Assembly (NCBI GenBank): GCA_964621785.1
Contig: CAZUPD010000002.1
Coordinates: forward strand, 1-64,000
From: JACKDW01 sp964621785
GTDB taxonomy: Bacteria; Myxococcota_A; Polyangia; Nannocystales; Nannocystaceae
Length of the DNA: 64,000 nt
Direction of reading: 5' to 3'
Shown in pieces: positions 34,487-44,381 of this stretch. The translations under genes and the position numbers were made by a program. How positions within the stretch are numbered: the stretch's first letter is position 1; every line of letters begins with the position of its first letter. The notes under the pieces were generated by a model. That model was not told where the DNA came from. It searched no databases and saw only the letters and a list, made by a program, of their open reading frames with translations.

Positions 34487-37400
34487 GTGATCGACGATGT
34501 GCACGCGATGGTTGGGCGGCACGGGTTACTCCTTTCGGGTGACCCGCGGGATCGAGCTGTGGTTTCTGTACTCCGTGAAACCTACCCCTCCTGGTTGCGT
34601 GCACCATGGATGAGCCTGGTCCCGGGGTCCTCCAAGACCAGTTTCTTGTCGACAGATAGCCTGTCCCCAAGGGCAGCTTCCAACCTGGCGGCCAAGGGGT
34701 TGCAGGCCGTCGAGATCGCCGGGGCTGACGATGCGCTTGTGCTCCGCGACTTGGATGGAAACGAGGTCTCGCGTTGGCCGCGGCACGAGGTCGGGCTTGT
34801 CCAGGCGGACACCTTGGCTGAAGCGATCCGCCCGTGGCAGATTCCAGGTGATCCTCCGGCCGGCGAGGCGATTTTCGTCATGCCGCAGACCGGAGCCGGC
34901 CCGCGTGCGCTGCTCGAGCGACTGTTGCTGCTTGGGCGGGAGGATGCAAAGATCGCGGAACTCGGGGTGAGCTTCGACGGTATAGATGCTTCTACATCTA
35001 TTTTTGTACGTCTGAACGATCCACCGCTGTATCTGTTGATGCGTGCGCGCGACACTCCAGACGAGCAGACGCGGGTGTTTGTCCGTGACGATCAAGGTCC
35101 GTTGTGGATGGAGTGGGGATGCGAACACCCGCTGCGGGCTGCGGTGGTAGCCAGCCTCACATCCGCCGACCGCAGTGCCTGGGTCGATCGCGACGGTACC
35201 TGGCATCTGCTGCCCGCAGTGCAAAAGTGGCCGATGCGGAGTCTGTTCGATGCCGTGGCGCCGGTGCTCGAGGCATCGCGCGAGACGTTGGCCGTCGACG
35301 CCGGCAGCTCGCGCTTCGAGATTCGCTTACACCTGGCTCCTGGGACACCTGGAGAGGCAGAGCTCTGGCTACTGACGCCCGAGCAGTTGTACGACTTAGA
35401 GGCGTTTATCGAGTCCTCGACCAGCGAGGAGCTCGGACGTCTGACCGTTGCCAGATTGCACAATGGCACCGGGGTGGTCTACCTCCTGCGGGAGCGGGTG
35501 CGTCCCGGGGTTGCCCGAGTGGCCGCGCGCTTGTCCGAATATCTCGGAGTACATGGGTATACACGGGTTGCCGGCGCCGACAATCTCTACCTGCCCAACG
35601 GTCGGCGTTTGGTGCCGATGATTCGCCGCGACGACCTGCGCGAGTTGTTGCGGCTCGACGCCCATGCATTGGTGATCCTCTCGGAAGATCGCGACGGTCC
35701 GCGGATCGTCGCGATCGGTGATATCGAAGAGGCTCCGCTGCTGTCGTGGATCGACTATGTCGCCACTGACCGCCGGACGGTCCTCGACCTCATGCTCGAA
35801 GCGACGGTCTTCGCGTTTCCCGAGGTGACCATCGAATGGCCGAAGAAAGCAGCGACCCCGGTGCGTCCGCCCACGGCCACCCGCACCGCACCCAAGCGTC
35901 GCCGGACCCGGCGCAGGGCGGAGAGCGAAGACGACGAGGTCGCCGAAGAAACGGCCGTTGAGGAACAGACCGAAGAGACAGATGTGACGGTGCGCCTGCG
36001 TCAGTTGCGGGAGCAGGCACGCAGCCTCGAGTTGATCATCGCCGAGGGCGGTATCGACGACCCGGGGGTATGGGGCGATCTCGGCTACCTCAAGCGGGAG
36101 CTGCAAGAGTACGACGAAGCCCTCAGTTGCCAGGTGGCCGAGGTCTTCTACGGCGGCGTCGACGGTCCAAAAACGGCTGTGCGCGAGCTTTTTCATGTAT
36201 CTGCAAGGGTGTTGGGGGGGCCGGTTGCAGCCGATCGTGTGCTCGAGCTCGCGGTCCGGGACAAGCGCACACCCGACGAACTCATCTACCTCGCTACCGG
36301 GGTCCTCTCGGCGCTCGAGGGCCAGCTGCCGGTGCCTGACGATGTCATTCAACTCGTGGTCCCGACATTCGCCGACCCGCGCACCGCTGTTCCCCGGCGG
36401 TTGGCGTGGTCGGTGCTCGAAGCGTTTTACCGGCGCAGCGGCGACCGCCTCGGCATGACACGGGCAAAAGAAGCGATCCTCGGTGGGGTCAATCACCGTG
36501 GACTCTCCGAGCTCCACGACCTCCCGCGGTTTGTGCGGTATGCACTCGCGCTTGCGGACACGCCCGAAGAGAGTGGCGCACGCAGCGTTCGCAACTATGT
36601 CACCGCCCTCGAATCCCTACTCTCGGCCGTCGAGGGCAGCGGGTTTGAAGAGTTAGATGTATTTGCATGTTATGCGCGCCTCGTGTTTGCAGTCGGCTTC
36701 ATGCGCCTCGGGGAAAAGAAGACGGCGATGGAGTTGGTCGCGCCCGTCGAGTACGAATTCGACGTCCACGAACGTCCCAACCAAATTCTGTACCGCCTCT
36801 ATCTCGCACGGGTCGCCCACGAGGGGGCCGGGGGTGCACCCGAGGCGTGGGCGCGCGAGGTCGAAAAATTGCTCTCTCCCGTGCGTGAAAAAAAAGTATT
36901 GCGTGCGGTTCATTGGCTGCGCAAACGATCGATGTGGCTACAAATACCTTCGGACCACGAAGCGCCCCCACGGGTCCGTCCCGCACTCGCCCGGATCTTC
37001 GACCGCATGGCAGCGCACCCGCAGGAGGTCGCCGGAGCCCTCGGTGGTGTGCTTCGAGCCCAGGCCTACTACGACTATGAACTCACCGAAGCGATCGCCT
37101 ATGCCACCGAGCTAGCGCTCAAAAGCGGCAGCGAAGCGATGATTCGCGATGTGCTCGGGGTCGCGGTCGCCCAGCTCGACAGTATCGAAATACTGGGACA
37201 CCAGGCCCAAGCCGTCGGAAGTTGTTTACGGGCGGCCTCCCTGCTCAGCGATGAGGTATCGGTCGAACGTCTCCTCGACCGCTTGATCGAGTTGGCCGGC
37301 AACCGTCAACTCGGGTCGGTCCGCGACCTGCTCAAAGCGGTTCATCCGGCGCTCAAGGCCCTGCGAAGGTTTGGCGAGATGGCCTCGGCCGAGCAGTTGC

Positions 37401-37852
37401 TCGACGCCCTCGAGGGTGTGTCGACCTACTCAAAATCGGGCGACCTGCAGTTGCTCGCAGCCGTGTCCGCGGGTCGCATGCAGTTGGGGGATGGACGCGC
37501 GGCCGATAAGCTTGTCGATACAGCGATCGACGAGGTTTTGGGCTACCGCAATGACTACGTCGGTCGCTACGAGGCTGCAGCCGCGGTGATCGATGTGTTA
37601 CGCCACTGGCCGGGAGTAGCGAGACATCCCCGTTGTATTCGTTTTATCGAGCAGTTGGCGAGTTTTCGCGACACATTCACCACCGGGCGTTACTACGAGA
37701 CCCACCGCATCCTGACGCTCGAACATCTGGTCGATAGCCTCGGGGACAGCGAAACCCGGCAATCCGACCAGGTCCAAGCTTTCCTCGACATCGAAGAGCA
37801 CGCCCTGCGGCGGCGCATCATTGCTGACTGGAACGAACTATGTGGACGCTAG
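34487..37852 (+). CDS. Large repeat-containing partner of a MoxR ATPase, 1121 aa
   Basis: Not assigned to a named family. Residues 1-450 form an alpha/beta region with repeated elements (LHLAPGTPGEAELWLLTPEQ; REDAKIAELGVSF). A basic-acidic low-complexity hinge follows (KRRRTRRRAESEDDEVAEE, about residues 465-495). The C-terminal 620 residues are almost all helix with TPR-like units, starting DDPGVWGDLGYLKRELQEYDEAL. No signal peptide, so cytosolic. It overlaps the MoxR gene by 13 bases, so the two are co-translated. The layout recalls the multi-gene MoxR/vWA/bpX 'ternary' conflict systems described from comparative genomics. GTG 34487 is the first start, with GGAG 11 bases before it. Confidence 0.6.
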   Translation: MIDDVHAMVGRHGLLLSGDPRDRAVVSVLRETYPSWLRAPWMSLVPGSSKTSFLSTDSLSPRAASNLAAKGLQAVEIAGADDALVLRDLDGNEVSRWPRHEVGLVQADTLAEAIRPWQIPGDPPAGEAIFVMPQTGAGPRALLERLLLLGREDAKIAELGVSFDGIDASTSIFVRLNDPPLYLLMRARDTPDEQTRVFVRDDQGPLWMEWGCEHPLRAAVVASLTSADRSAWVDRDGTWHLLPAVQKWPMRSLFDAVAPVLEASRETLAVDAGSSRFEIRLHLAPGTPGEAELWLLTPEQLYDLEAFIESSTSEELGRLTVARLHNGTGVVYLLRERVRPGVARVAARLSEYLGVHGYTRVAGADNLYLPNGRRLVPMIRRDDLRELLRLDAHALVILSEDRDGPRIVAIGDIEEAPLLSWIDYVATDRRTVLDLMLEATVFAFPEVTIEWPKKAATPVRPPTATRTAPKRRRTRRRAESEDDEVAEETAVEEQTEETDVTVRLRQLREQARSLELIIAEGGIDDPGVWGDLGYLKRELQEYDEALSCQVAEVFYGGVDGPKTAVRELFHVSARVLGGPVAADRVLELAVRDKRTPDELIYLATGVLSALEGQLPVPDDVIQLVVPTFADPRTAVPRRLAWSVLEAFYRRSGDRLGMTRAKEAILGGVNHRGLSELHDLPRFVRYALALADTPEESGARSVRNYVTALESLLSAVEGSGFEELDVFACYARLVFAVGFMRLGEKKTAMELVAPVEYEFDVHERPNQILYRLYLARVAHEGAGGAPEAWAREVEKLLSPVREKKVLRAVHWLRKRSMWLQIPSDHEAPPRVRPALARIFDRMAAHPQEVAGALGGVLRAQAYYDYELTEAIAYATELALKSGSEAMIRDVLGVAVAQLDSIEILGHQAQAVGSCLRAASLLSDEVSVERLLDRLIELAGNRQLGSVRDLLKAVHPALKALRRFGEMASAEQLLDALEGVSTYSKSGDLQLLAAVSAGRMQLGDGRAADKLVDTAIDEVLGYRNDYVGRYEAAAAVIDVLRHWPGVARHPRCIRFIEQLASFRDTFTTGRYYETHRILTLEHLVDSLGDSETRQSDQVQAFLDIEEHALRRRIIADWNELCGR

Positions 37853-38832
37853 ATGAACTGGAGCCCGAGATCGATGCGGTCCGTACGCGGATCCTGACCC
37901 ACGGTCGCGACCTCAAGGAGTATTTCGTCGGCCGCGATACCGAAATCGATCTGGCGATTTTATGTGCGGTCGCCCAGGAGCCGTTGTTGATGGTCGGACC
38001 GCCGGGAACCGCCAAAAGTGATCTCGTGGTCAAGTTCTCCGAGAGCCTGGGGTTAGGCGGGAACGACTACTTCGAGTACATGCTGACCAAGTTCACCGAG
38101 CCATCGGAAATTCTGGGGCCCATCGACATCGACCTCCTCAAAAAGGGCCGCTACGTCCGACGTACCGCAGGCATGTTGCCGACGGCAAAGGTGGCCTTTT
38201 TAGACGAAATTTTTAAGTCCAACTCGGCGATCTTGAACACCCTGTTGACCATCCTCAACGAGCGCAAGTTCTACCAGGACGGCAAGCCCGAGCGCGTCAA
38301 CCTCATCATGTTGTTTGCCGCGACCAACGAGATTCCCGAACAGACCGAGTTGGAGGCCATGGCCGACAGGTTTGTCATCAAGGTCGAAACCAACCCGGTC
38401 AAGGACACACACTTCGCCGAGCTAGTCGATGCCGGGATCATGAACGAGGCCTACAAGGCGACTGGGCGCAAGCCCTGGGCCCGCGGGTCGGCATCGTTCG
38501 ATGACTTCCTCAAGTTCAAGCGGTTTATGGACCTGACTTTTGGCCTCGAGATGCAGTCGGGTGCCGATCGGGCGCGGTGGTTTCCACGGTCGGTATTCGC
38601 CGAAATGCGGCGGATCGTGCGGGCATTGGAGACCGAGGACAAGGTGTTTGTCAGCGATCGCAAACTCGTCAAAATCTACAAACTTATCCGTACACGGGCT
38701 TTTTTACAGCACGGTGGGAAGGTCGAGACATCCGACCTCGAGCTTCTTTCGTATGTCGGCAACCACCGCCACGAGCTTTCGGTGGTGTCGGAAAAAGTCC
38801 ACGCATTGCTCGGGCTTTCGCGCGCCGGCTAG
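37840..38832 (+). CDS. MoxR/RavA-family AAA+ ATPase
   Basis: A 330-residue AAA+ ATPase. Walker A GPPGTAKS at residues 53-60, Walker B VAFLDEI with D122-E123, sensor 1 in LLFAATNEIP, and the LNERKF region typical of MoxR/RavA. MoxR ATPases remodel partner proteins, usually one with a vWA domain. It overlaps the end of the 1121-residue gene and is followed 27 bases later by the 477-residue gene, so the three form one operon. Confidence 0.93.
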   Translation: MWTLDELEPEIDAVRTRILTHGRDLKEYFVGRDTEIDLAILCAVAQEPLLMVGPPGTAKSDLVVKFSESLGLGGNDYFEYMLTKFTEPSEILGPIDIDLLKKGRYVRRTAGMLPTAKVAFLDEIFKSNSAILNTLLTILNERKFYQDGKPERVNLIMLFAATNEIPEQTELEAMADRFVIKVETNPVKDTHFAELVDAGIMNEAYKATGRKPWARGSASFDDFLKFKRFMDLTFGLEMQSGADRARWFPRSVFAEMRRIVRALETEDKVFVSDRKLVKIYKLIRTRAFLQHGGKVETSDLELLSYVGNHRHELSVVSEKVHALLGLSRAG

Positions 38833-38859
38833 TAGGTCGCTCGGGTCAGGAACACAATC

Positions 38860-40293
38860 GTGGTGGATACACACAACCGACTCGATCGCACCAACATCGT
38901 ACCAGCGATCGAGGCTTGGGCCTACCTGTGTGGGCACGCTGGGCCCCTGCGCGAGACCCTGCTTCCGGCGCTTGTGTGGTTGCGGTTGTGCTGGGCCAAC
39001 GGCCTCGACTACCTGCCGTTTGATCTGGTCCACGATCTCGGGCAAATGCTGCTCAGTGGGCGTTCCTTTGCATTTGCAAGTACTCGTGACCTCGGCTCGT
39101 GGTCCGAAGAGGAACGCCTGTGGCGAATGGACTACGAAGATCGCCTGCTCGGGCGCTGGGTGCTCGACCCGAGCGTTGGCGAGGCTCATATCGCGATCGC
39201 CGGGTTACCCAAAAAGCTACGCTCCGAAGCGGTGGCCCACGCGATCGGTCTGGCCCTCGGGGGAGCGTTGCGGCAAACCCCGGAATTGCCAGCTGGCAAC
39301 CCGGCCCACCTGCGTTCGTTGGCACCCCAGCTCGAGCAACTCGCCGATCAAATTCCTCCGACCTGTGAGGACTGGTCACTCCAGATTGATCGCGAGTGGG
39401 TCGGCTGGGCACGCAAATTGCGTGCATGTGCACTAGATTCCTTATCCGACAGTCGTTTGTTTGAGCCCGAGGACCTGTGGGAGCTCGCACATCTCCAAGA
39501 GTTGCCCAACGAATCCGACCGACTCGCCCTGCGCGAGATCCATGGGGCCGTGGCTGCCATCGGTTCAGTCGGCCCGAGTGTGGCGCTTCAAGTTCGCCGC
39601 CGGGCTCAGGAAGTGCCGATCGATGCGGACGAAGCCGATCAATATCCCGCGGGTGGCTTCGATGCCTTGAGTACCAAAGGGCGATTTGAAAACTTGGTCC
39701 GCACCGAGGTCGTCTACGTGGGCGAGGGGGCAGATGGCGAACACGGGATCGATATTTTCGATGTGCGCTACGCCGAGGGGGAACTGTTGTTCTACACCCG
39801 CGACCAGAGTCCATTACTCGACCAGCACCGGCAACTCAACTTGGTGATCGACCTGCCGGCACAGCTGCGGTTCAAAGATCCAGACCTGCCGGCGCAAACC
39901 CTGGTCTTGGTCGATGCCCTGTGCCTCCGGTTGCAGGCGGATATGGTCTCAGTGTTTGGGCCCAACGGGGCGACGGTTACGATTTTGTGGCGCGCCGAGG
40001 CCAGCGAAGACGTGGCTGCAGCGACGGAAGAACGCAACTTGTTTGAGCTGACCCTTGCGGCAGAAATCGCCCATCGTCGGGTGACCCTCGAGCGCGTGGC
40101 CACGCTCGAGAAGCTCCCCGCGCGGGGCCTCGCGGTGTTTTCGCCCAACTCGCTCGACCCCGACAGCGGTGCCAAGGCGTGGGTGTGCGTCGGCGATTCC
40201 AACTGGCGCGTGGGTGACGAAGCGTTTGCGGTCGGCAAACCCGAGGCGTTGCGAAGGCTCGCCGACCAATTGCTGATCACGCTGTTGGTATAG
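38860..40293 (+). CDS. Third protein of the MoxR cassette, possibly degenerate vWA
   Basis: 477 residues from GTG 38860 (AGGA eight bases upstream); no family recognised. The N-terminal half is helical. The C-terminal half holds RFENLVRTEVVYVGEG, then DIFDVRYAEGELLFYTRDQSPLLDQ, then strand LNLVIDLPAQL, helix TLVLVDALCLRLQADMVSVFG and strand ATVTILW. That strand-helix-strand order, in the place where MoxR partners carry a vWA domain, suggests a vWA-like fold with the metal site lost (DLPAQ instead of DxSxS). This is inference. Two dispersed palindromes lie in this gene (39069, 39423). Confidence 0.55.
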   Translation: MVDTHNRLDRTNIVPAIEAWAYLCGHAGPLRETLLPALVWLRLCWANGLDYLPFDLVHDLGQMLLSGRSFAFASTRDLGSWSEEERLWRMDYEDRLLGRWVLDPSVGEAHIAIAGLPKKLRSEAVAHAIGLALGGALRQTPELPAGNPAHLRSLAPQLEQLADQIPPTCEDWSLQIDREWVGWARKLRACALDSLSDSRLFEPEDLWELAHLQELPNESDRLALREIHGAVAAIGSVGPSVALQVRRRAQEVPIDADEADQYPAGGFDALSTKGRFENLVRTEVVYVGEGADGEHGIDIFDVRYAEGELLFYTRDQSPLLDQHRQLNLVIDLPAQLRFKDPDLPAQTLVLVDALCLRLQADMVSVFGPNGATVTILWRAEASEDVAAATEERNLFELTLAAEIAHRRVTLERVATLEKLPARGLAVFSPNSLDPDSGAKAWVCVGDSNWRVGDEAFAVGKPEALRRLADQLLITLLV

Positions 40294-40562
40294 GTCGACT
40301 TCGACTAATCTCGTTGTATCGACATGGATTGGTGGATCTCGTTCGCCGTGCGTCAAGGAATGTGTAGTACGCCGGTGGAAACGGGACTCACAAATGAGTG
40401 TGTATACATGTTTATTGGAGGTCAACCACGTAGAATCAGGCCCGCAGGCCGTTTGGGGCCTCGCCGGTTTTGCCAACTTCTCCCCGAAGGCTTACACCCC
40501 GGTTACACTTGTCCGGCAGACTTCACAATCGCGGCACCCATCCGCGCGATAGGAGGAGCGAC
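40294..40562. other. Gap before the DUF1549 gene
   Basis: 269 bases. The frame open here ahead of the DUF1549 gene is not credible: a good ribosome site, AGGAGG at 40551-40556, sits before ATG 40563. A partial palindrome (TGTGTATACATG, near 40399) is present. Confidence 0.4.
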
Positions 40563-42230
40563 ATGGCACGACGACGGAGCAAAACTTCACCGCGACCTCG
40601 TAGCCACCTTGTGCACGCATGGATCGTAACCCTCGCTGCGGTCGCGGGCGTGAGTCTCTCGAGTTGTGTGACGCCCGGCGGGAAGGGGGACTCGGTCACG
40701 CCGCAAACGGTGGCGGACGACGCAAACGCCGAGATGGATCTCGATACCCAGATCCAGGCGCACTGGGCCCGGGCGGGGGTGACTCCGGCTGCCGAGGCCA
40801 GCGATGCCGAGTTCATGCGCCGGGTCTATCTCGACTTGGTCGGTCGCGTGCCGACCGAGCAGGAGGCCCGAACCTTCTTGCATCACGTGTCGGGACAGGG
40901 CAAGCGTCGTCACCTCGTGCACAAGCTCCTCGAGGATCCGGGATTTGCAGAGCATTGGTCCGATGTATATGCAGACTTGTTGATCGGGCTCGAGCCAGGT
41001 GGCCAATCACGTCGACTCCACAGCAGTTTTCACACCTGGTGGGCCCAGCAACTCCAGGCCCGCACGCCCTACGACCAGATGGTGGAGCAGATCATCACGG
41101 CCGCTGGGGAGTTTGCGATCGACGACGCTGGACCGGCCGCGTTCATGTTTCGCCACGGACGAAAAAATCGCATCGAGGGCGTCACGACCCAGGCGAGCCG
41201 TGTGTTTTTAGGGGTTCAGCTGGGGTGCGCCCAGTGCCATGACCACCCCTACGACGACCGCTACAAACAGGAGGATTTTTATGCGATGGGGGCATTTTTT
41301 GCCCAGACACGCGCCCGCCTCCAGAAGGGGCCGGAGGGCAGGGGGCTGCGGGTGTTGGACCGTCCTCGAGGCGAGGCACATCTGCCCAATGCCGACGGTT
41401 CCCCCGGCCGTGTGGTCGCACCGAAGTTCCTCGACAAATCCTATGCACAAAACCCCGAAGGGACGCGACGTGAGCAACTCGCCGGGGCGATGCTGGACTC
41501 CGAGCTATTGGCCAAGACGCTCGTCAACCACACCTGGGCCCAGCTGTTCGGCCGCGGCCTCGTCGAGCCATGGGACGATTTGGGTGGCATTGCCGATGCG
41601 AGCCATCCACCCGTTCTCAACTACCTCGCGCAACAGTTGATTGAGCGCGGGTACGACTTTCACTGGCTCGTCGAAGAAATTGTATGTTCACAGGCCTACC
41701 AGCGGACGTCGATCGGGGATCCCGATACGAAGGCAGAGCAGGCGTTTGCCCGTGCGGCCGTGCGGCCGTTGTCGCCGCGGCAGTTGTTCCGCAGTCTCAT
41801 CGTCGCCACAGGACTCGAGGACTCGAAGCATCCCAGCGTTCGCAAACGGGTCGAAGCCCGGCGCGAGCAGGCGCTGCGGGAGTACTTATTTGTATTTGCA
41901 GATGATGAGGCCGCGCAGGTCGATGCCTTCTCGGGGAATGTTCCTCAGGCCCTGCTATTGCTCAACGGCGAGCTCGGCAATCGGGGGGTGAACGTCGGTG
42001 TCAGTCCAACGGTCGACCGCGCACTCGGATTTTATCGCGAGGACAAAGCTGGGCGCGCGCGGCCGCAGGCGGTGGCATCCCTGATCCTCACTGCCTACGG
42101 ACGCGACCCCGAGTTCACAGAGGCCGGCTATCTCGAGCGATTTTTGGCCGAAGCCAACGACAGTCCGGCAGCCTTTGAAGACCTGTTCTTCTCCCTTTTA
42201 CTCTCCAGCGAGTTCCAGACCAACCACTGA
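40563..42230 (+). CDS. DUF1549/DUF1553 lipoprotein
   Basis: 555 residues from ATG 40563, set by AGGAGG six bases upstream. Lipobox GVSLSSC. The DUF1549 domain reads FMRRVYLDLVGRVPTEQEA and GVQLGCAQCHDHPYDDRYKQEDFYA, and DUF1553 reads LAKTLVNHTWAQLFGRGLVEPWDD and VEEIVCSQAYQRTS. These paired domains are abundant in planctomycetes and some myxobacteria, next to a DUF1501 protein as here (11-base gap). Proposed role: extracytoplasmic hydrolase or cytochrome-like partner (CxxCH present in CAQCH), not established. Palindromes at 40964 and 41891. Confidence 0.9.
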   Translation: MARRRSKTSPRPRSHLVHAWIVTLAAVAGVSLSSCVTPGGKGDSVTPQTVADDANAEMDLDTQIQAHWARAGVTPAAEASDAEFMRRVYLDLVGRVPTEQEARTFLHHVSGQGKRRHLVHKLLEDPGFAEHWSDVYADLLIGLEPGGQSRRLHSSFHTWWAQQLQARTPYDQMVEQIITAAGEFAIDDAGPAAFMFRHGRKNRIEGVTTQASRVFLGVQLGCAQCHDHPYDDRYKQEDFYAMGAFFAQTRARLQKGPEGRGLRVLDRPRGEAHLPNADGSPGRVVAPKFLDKSYAQNPEGTRREQLAGAMLDSELLAKTLVNHTWAQLFGRGLVEPWDDLGGIADASHPPVLNYLAQQLIERGYDFHWLVEEIVCSQAYQRTSIGDPDTKAEQAFARAAVRPLSPRQLFRSLIVATGLEDSKHPSVRKRVEARREQALREYLFVFADDEAAQVDAFSGNVPQALLLLNGELGNRGVNVGVSPTVDRALGFYREDKAGRARPQAVASLILTAYGRDPEFTEAGYLERFLAEANDSPAAFEDLFFSLLLSSEFQTNH

Positions 42231-42241
42231 GGAGACCGATA

Positions 42242-43495
42242 ATGTCAATGCATATACACTCTCGCCGGGGGTTCTTACACGGAGGTCTCGGGGCCTTGGC
42301 AGCCGCGTTGATCAACCCGAGACTCGCCGGAGCGACTGCGCGTGACGTAAAGCCACAGTCCAAGGTCCGTAGTTGTATTTGTTTGTTTATGCACGGAGGT
42401 CCGAGCCAGATCGACACCTGGGATCCAAAGCCCGGGCGTGAGACGGGTGGGCCGTTTCGGGCGATCGAGTCGTCGGTCTCGGGGATTCGTGTCAGTGAAC
42501 ACCTGCCGATGCTCGCCCTGCGGATGCAACACCTCGCCGTGATCCGATCGCTGACCAGCAAAGAGGGCAACCACGATCGGGCCCGGTATCTCATGCACGC
42601 CGGTTACCCGCCCGCGGGTGGTGTGCAGCATCCTGCGGTCGGTTCGATGATCGCGGCAACGCGGCCCGCCGGTGTGTTGCCGGGGTATGTGTCGATCGCC
42701 GGTCCGGGGCATGGGCCGGGGATGCTCGGAGCCGGTTATGCACCGTTTGTCGTGCAAAATCCCGCCGTCCCGGTGCGCAACCTAAACCCGGCCGTCGGTG
42801 TCGACCGCAAACGTTTCGACCGCAGGCTCGCACTGTGGCGGGCCCGCGAAGCGTGGTTCGGGGCCCAGCACCGCGGGAGCCAAACCGAGGGGCATCTCCA
42901 GGTCGTCGAGCAGGCAGTGGCGATGATGCGGGCCCAAGATGCCTCGGCATTCGACCTGACCCAAGAGCCCGAATCTGTACATGAGCGCTACGGGGCGACC
43001 TCGAGGTTTGGTCTCGGATGCCTGATGGCCCGCCGCCTCGTCGAAGTGGGTGTACCGTTTGTCGAAGTTGCGCTACGCGGCTGGGATACCCATCAGGACA
43101 ACTTTGCGACGGTACAGCGCCTGAGTGCCGACCTCGATTTAGGGATGTCGGCCCTGCTCGATGACCTGCGCGACCGCGGGTTGTTGGAGTCGACCTTGGT
43201 GCTGTGGATCGGCGATTTTGGTCGGACCCCAACGATCAATGTCCGCGGTGGTCGGGACCATTATCCCCGCGTGTCATCGGCCGTATTGGCGGGCGGCGGG
43301 ATGCAGACCGGACAGGTCATCGGCGCCACCGATCCAGATGGTCACGAGATCAGCGAGCGTCCGGTGACGGTGCCCGACCTGTTTCGGACCTTGTTTCACC
43401 AGCTCGGGGCAGATCCCGATGAGACGCGACTCAGCGCAGCAGGGAGACCGTTGACCGCAGTTGACGGAGGTCAGCTGATCGGCGAGTTGGTGTAG
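42242..43495 (+). CDS. Tat-exported DUF1501 protein
   Basis: 417 residues. The N-terminus SRRGFLHGGLGALAAALI is a twin-arginine signal. The DUF1501 fold belongs to the alkaline phosphatase/sulfatase superfamily: FMHGGPSQIDTWDPKP, SLTSKEGNHDRARYLMHAGY and the late GDFGRTP...GRDHYP. It is paired with the DUF1549 gene as elsewhere. Start ATG 42242 follows GGAG; a dispersed palindrome overlaps the first codons (42249-42258) and spells part of MHIH. Confidence 0.92.
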   Translation: MSMHIHSRRGFLHGGLGALAAALINPRLAGATARDVKPQSKVRSCICLFMHGGPSQIDTWDPKPGRETGGPFRAIESSVSGIRVSEHLPMLALRMQHLAVIRSLTSKEGNHDRARYLMHAGYPPAGGVQHPAVGSMIAATRPAGVLPGYVSIAGPGHGPGMLGAGYAPFVVQNPAVPVRNLNPAVGVDRKRFDRRLALWRAREAWFGAQHRGSQTEGHLQVVEQAVAMMRAQDASAFDLTQEPESVHERYGATSRFGLGCLMARRLVEVGVPFVEVALRGWDTHQDNFATVQRLSADLDLGMSALLDDLRDRGLLESTLVLWIGDFGRTPTINVRGGRDHYPRVSSAVLAGGGMQTGQVIGATDPDGHEISERPVTVPDLFRTLFHQLGADPDETRLSAAGRPLTAVDGGQLIGELV

Positions 43496-43523
43496 CTACG
43501 CCCGCTTCGGGTATGCTCACCGC

Positions 43524-44381
43524 ATGCTACGACCTTGTTTTATCCTTGGGTTGGTTGCGCTCGCATGCGCGTGTGGACCCGACAAAGATGCCAGCACATC
43601 GGAGTCGGATGGGACGTCCGCTGGTGAAGTGACGACAGCGGACAGCGAGACCGCGGGCGAAACGACCGATGATGCCACCAGCGAGGGGACGTCCGGAAGT
43701 GAGAGCGACGCGGGTAGCGAGAGTGAAACGGGGAGCGAGTCGGAGACCGAGACGGATACCGGTGGGGATTGCCCGCTCAATACCGACGTCTCGCTGTGGT
43801 TCACATTTTCCGAGGCCCCCAACACCGGCCTCGATGCCGACTACCAATGGATGTGCGAAGTGCTCGAAGAGGAAGCCGACGCCGATTCGATGACGCTGTC
43901 GATGATGTGTAGCGACGGTGATGAATCGACCGAAGTGACCGTCGCTATCTATGTCTCCCCGGCGTTGCCAGCATTGGAGTTCCCCCCACAGGTCAACCTC
44001 CGGTTTTTGCAGGTGACGCCGTGGTGGAGCGAGCAGTGGATCCGGATCGAAACGCTCCAAGGTGATCTCCTGTTTGCAGCCGGCGAAGGCTCCGCATTGG
44101 CGCCTAACGACCTCGACCCGGCGGAGATCTACGATCCGTTTTCGCTGGCGACGACAACAAGTGAATGTGCAACTTTCGACGACGAATCCTGTGGTGACCG
44201 CGAGCGTTTCACCCTGCAGTTGAGCCACGGGAACGAAAGTTGGGACATCATTGGCCCCAACGAGTTAGAGGCGGCCGGATATCACGTCTGGGTGCGGGAA
44301 GCGGCGGAGTATGTCGATTTTCCAGAGTGCACCGACACACCCAACTCGTGGTTTAGCCTCGGGGTGATGGCCCTGCCCTGA
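43524..44381 (+). CDS. Lipoprotein of unknown function
   Basis: 285 residues. Signal and lipobox LVALACAC, then GPDKDAST, an acidic/Ser/Thr linker of about 60 residues (SESETGSESETETDTG), and a C-terminal domain of about 200 residues with Cys and Trp-rich strands (VTPWWSEQWIRIE; ERFTLQLSHGNESWDI). Family not recognised. Same general plan as the other linker lipoproteins in the window. Confidence 0.8.
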   Translation: MLRPCFILGLVALACACGPDKDASTSESDGTSAGEVTTADSETAGETTDDATSEGTSGSESDAGSESETGSESETETDTGGDCPLNTDVSLWFTFSEAPNTGLDADYQWMCEVLEEEADADSMTLSMMCSDGDESTEVTVAIYVSPALPALEFPPQVNLRFLQVTPWWSEQWIRIETLQGDLLFAAGEGSALAPNDLDPAEIYDPFSLATTTSECATFDDESCGDRERFTLQLSHGNESWDIIGPNELEAAGYHVWVREAAEYVDFPECTDTPNSWFSLGVMALP

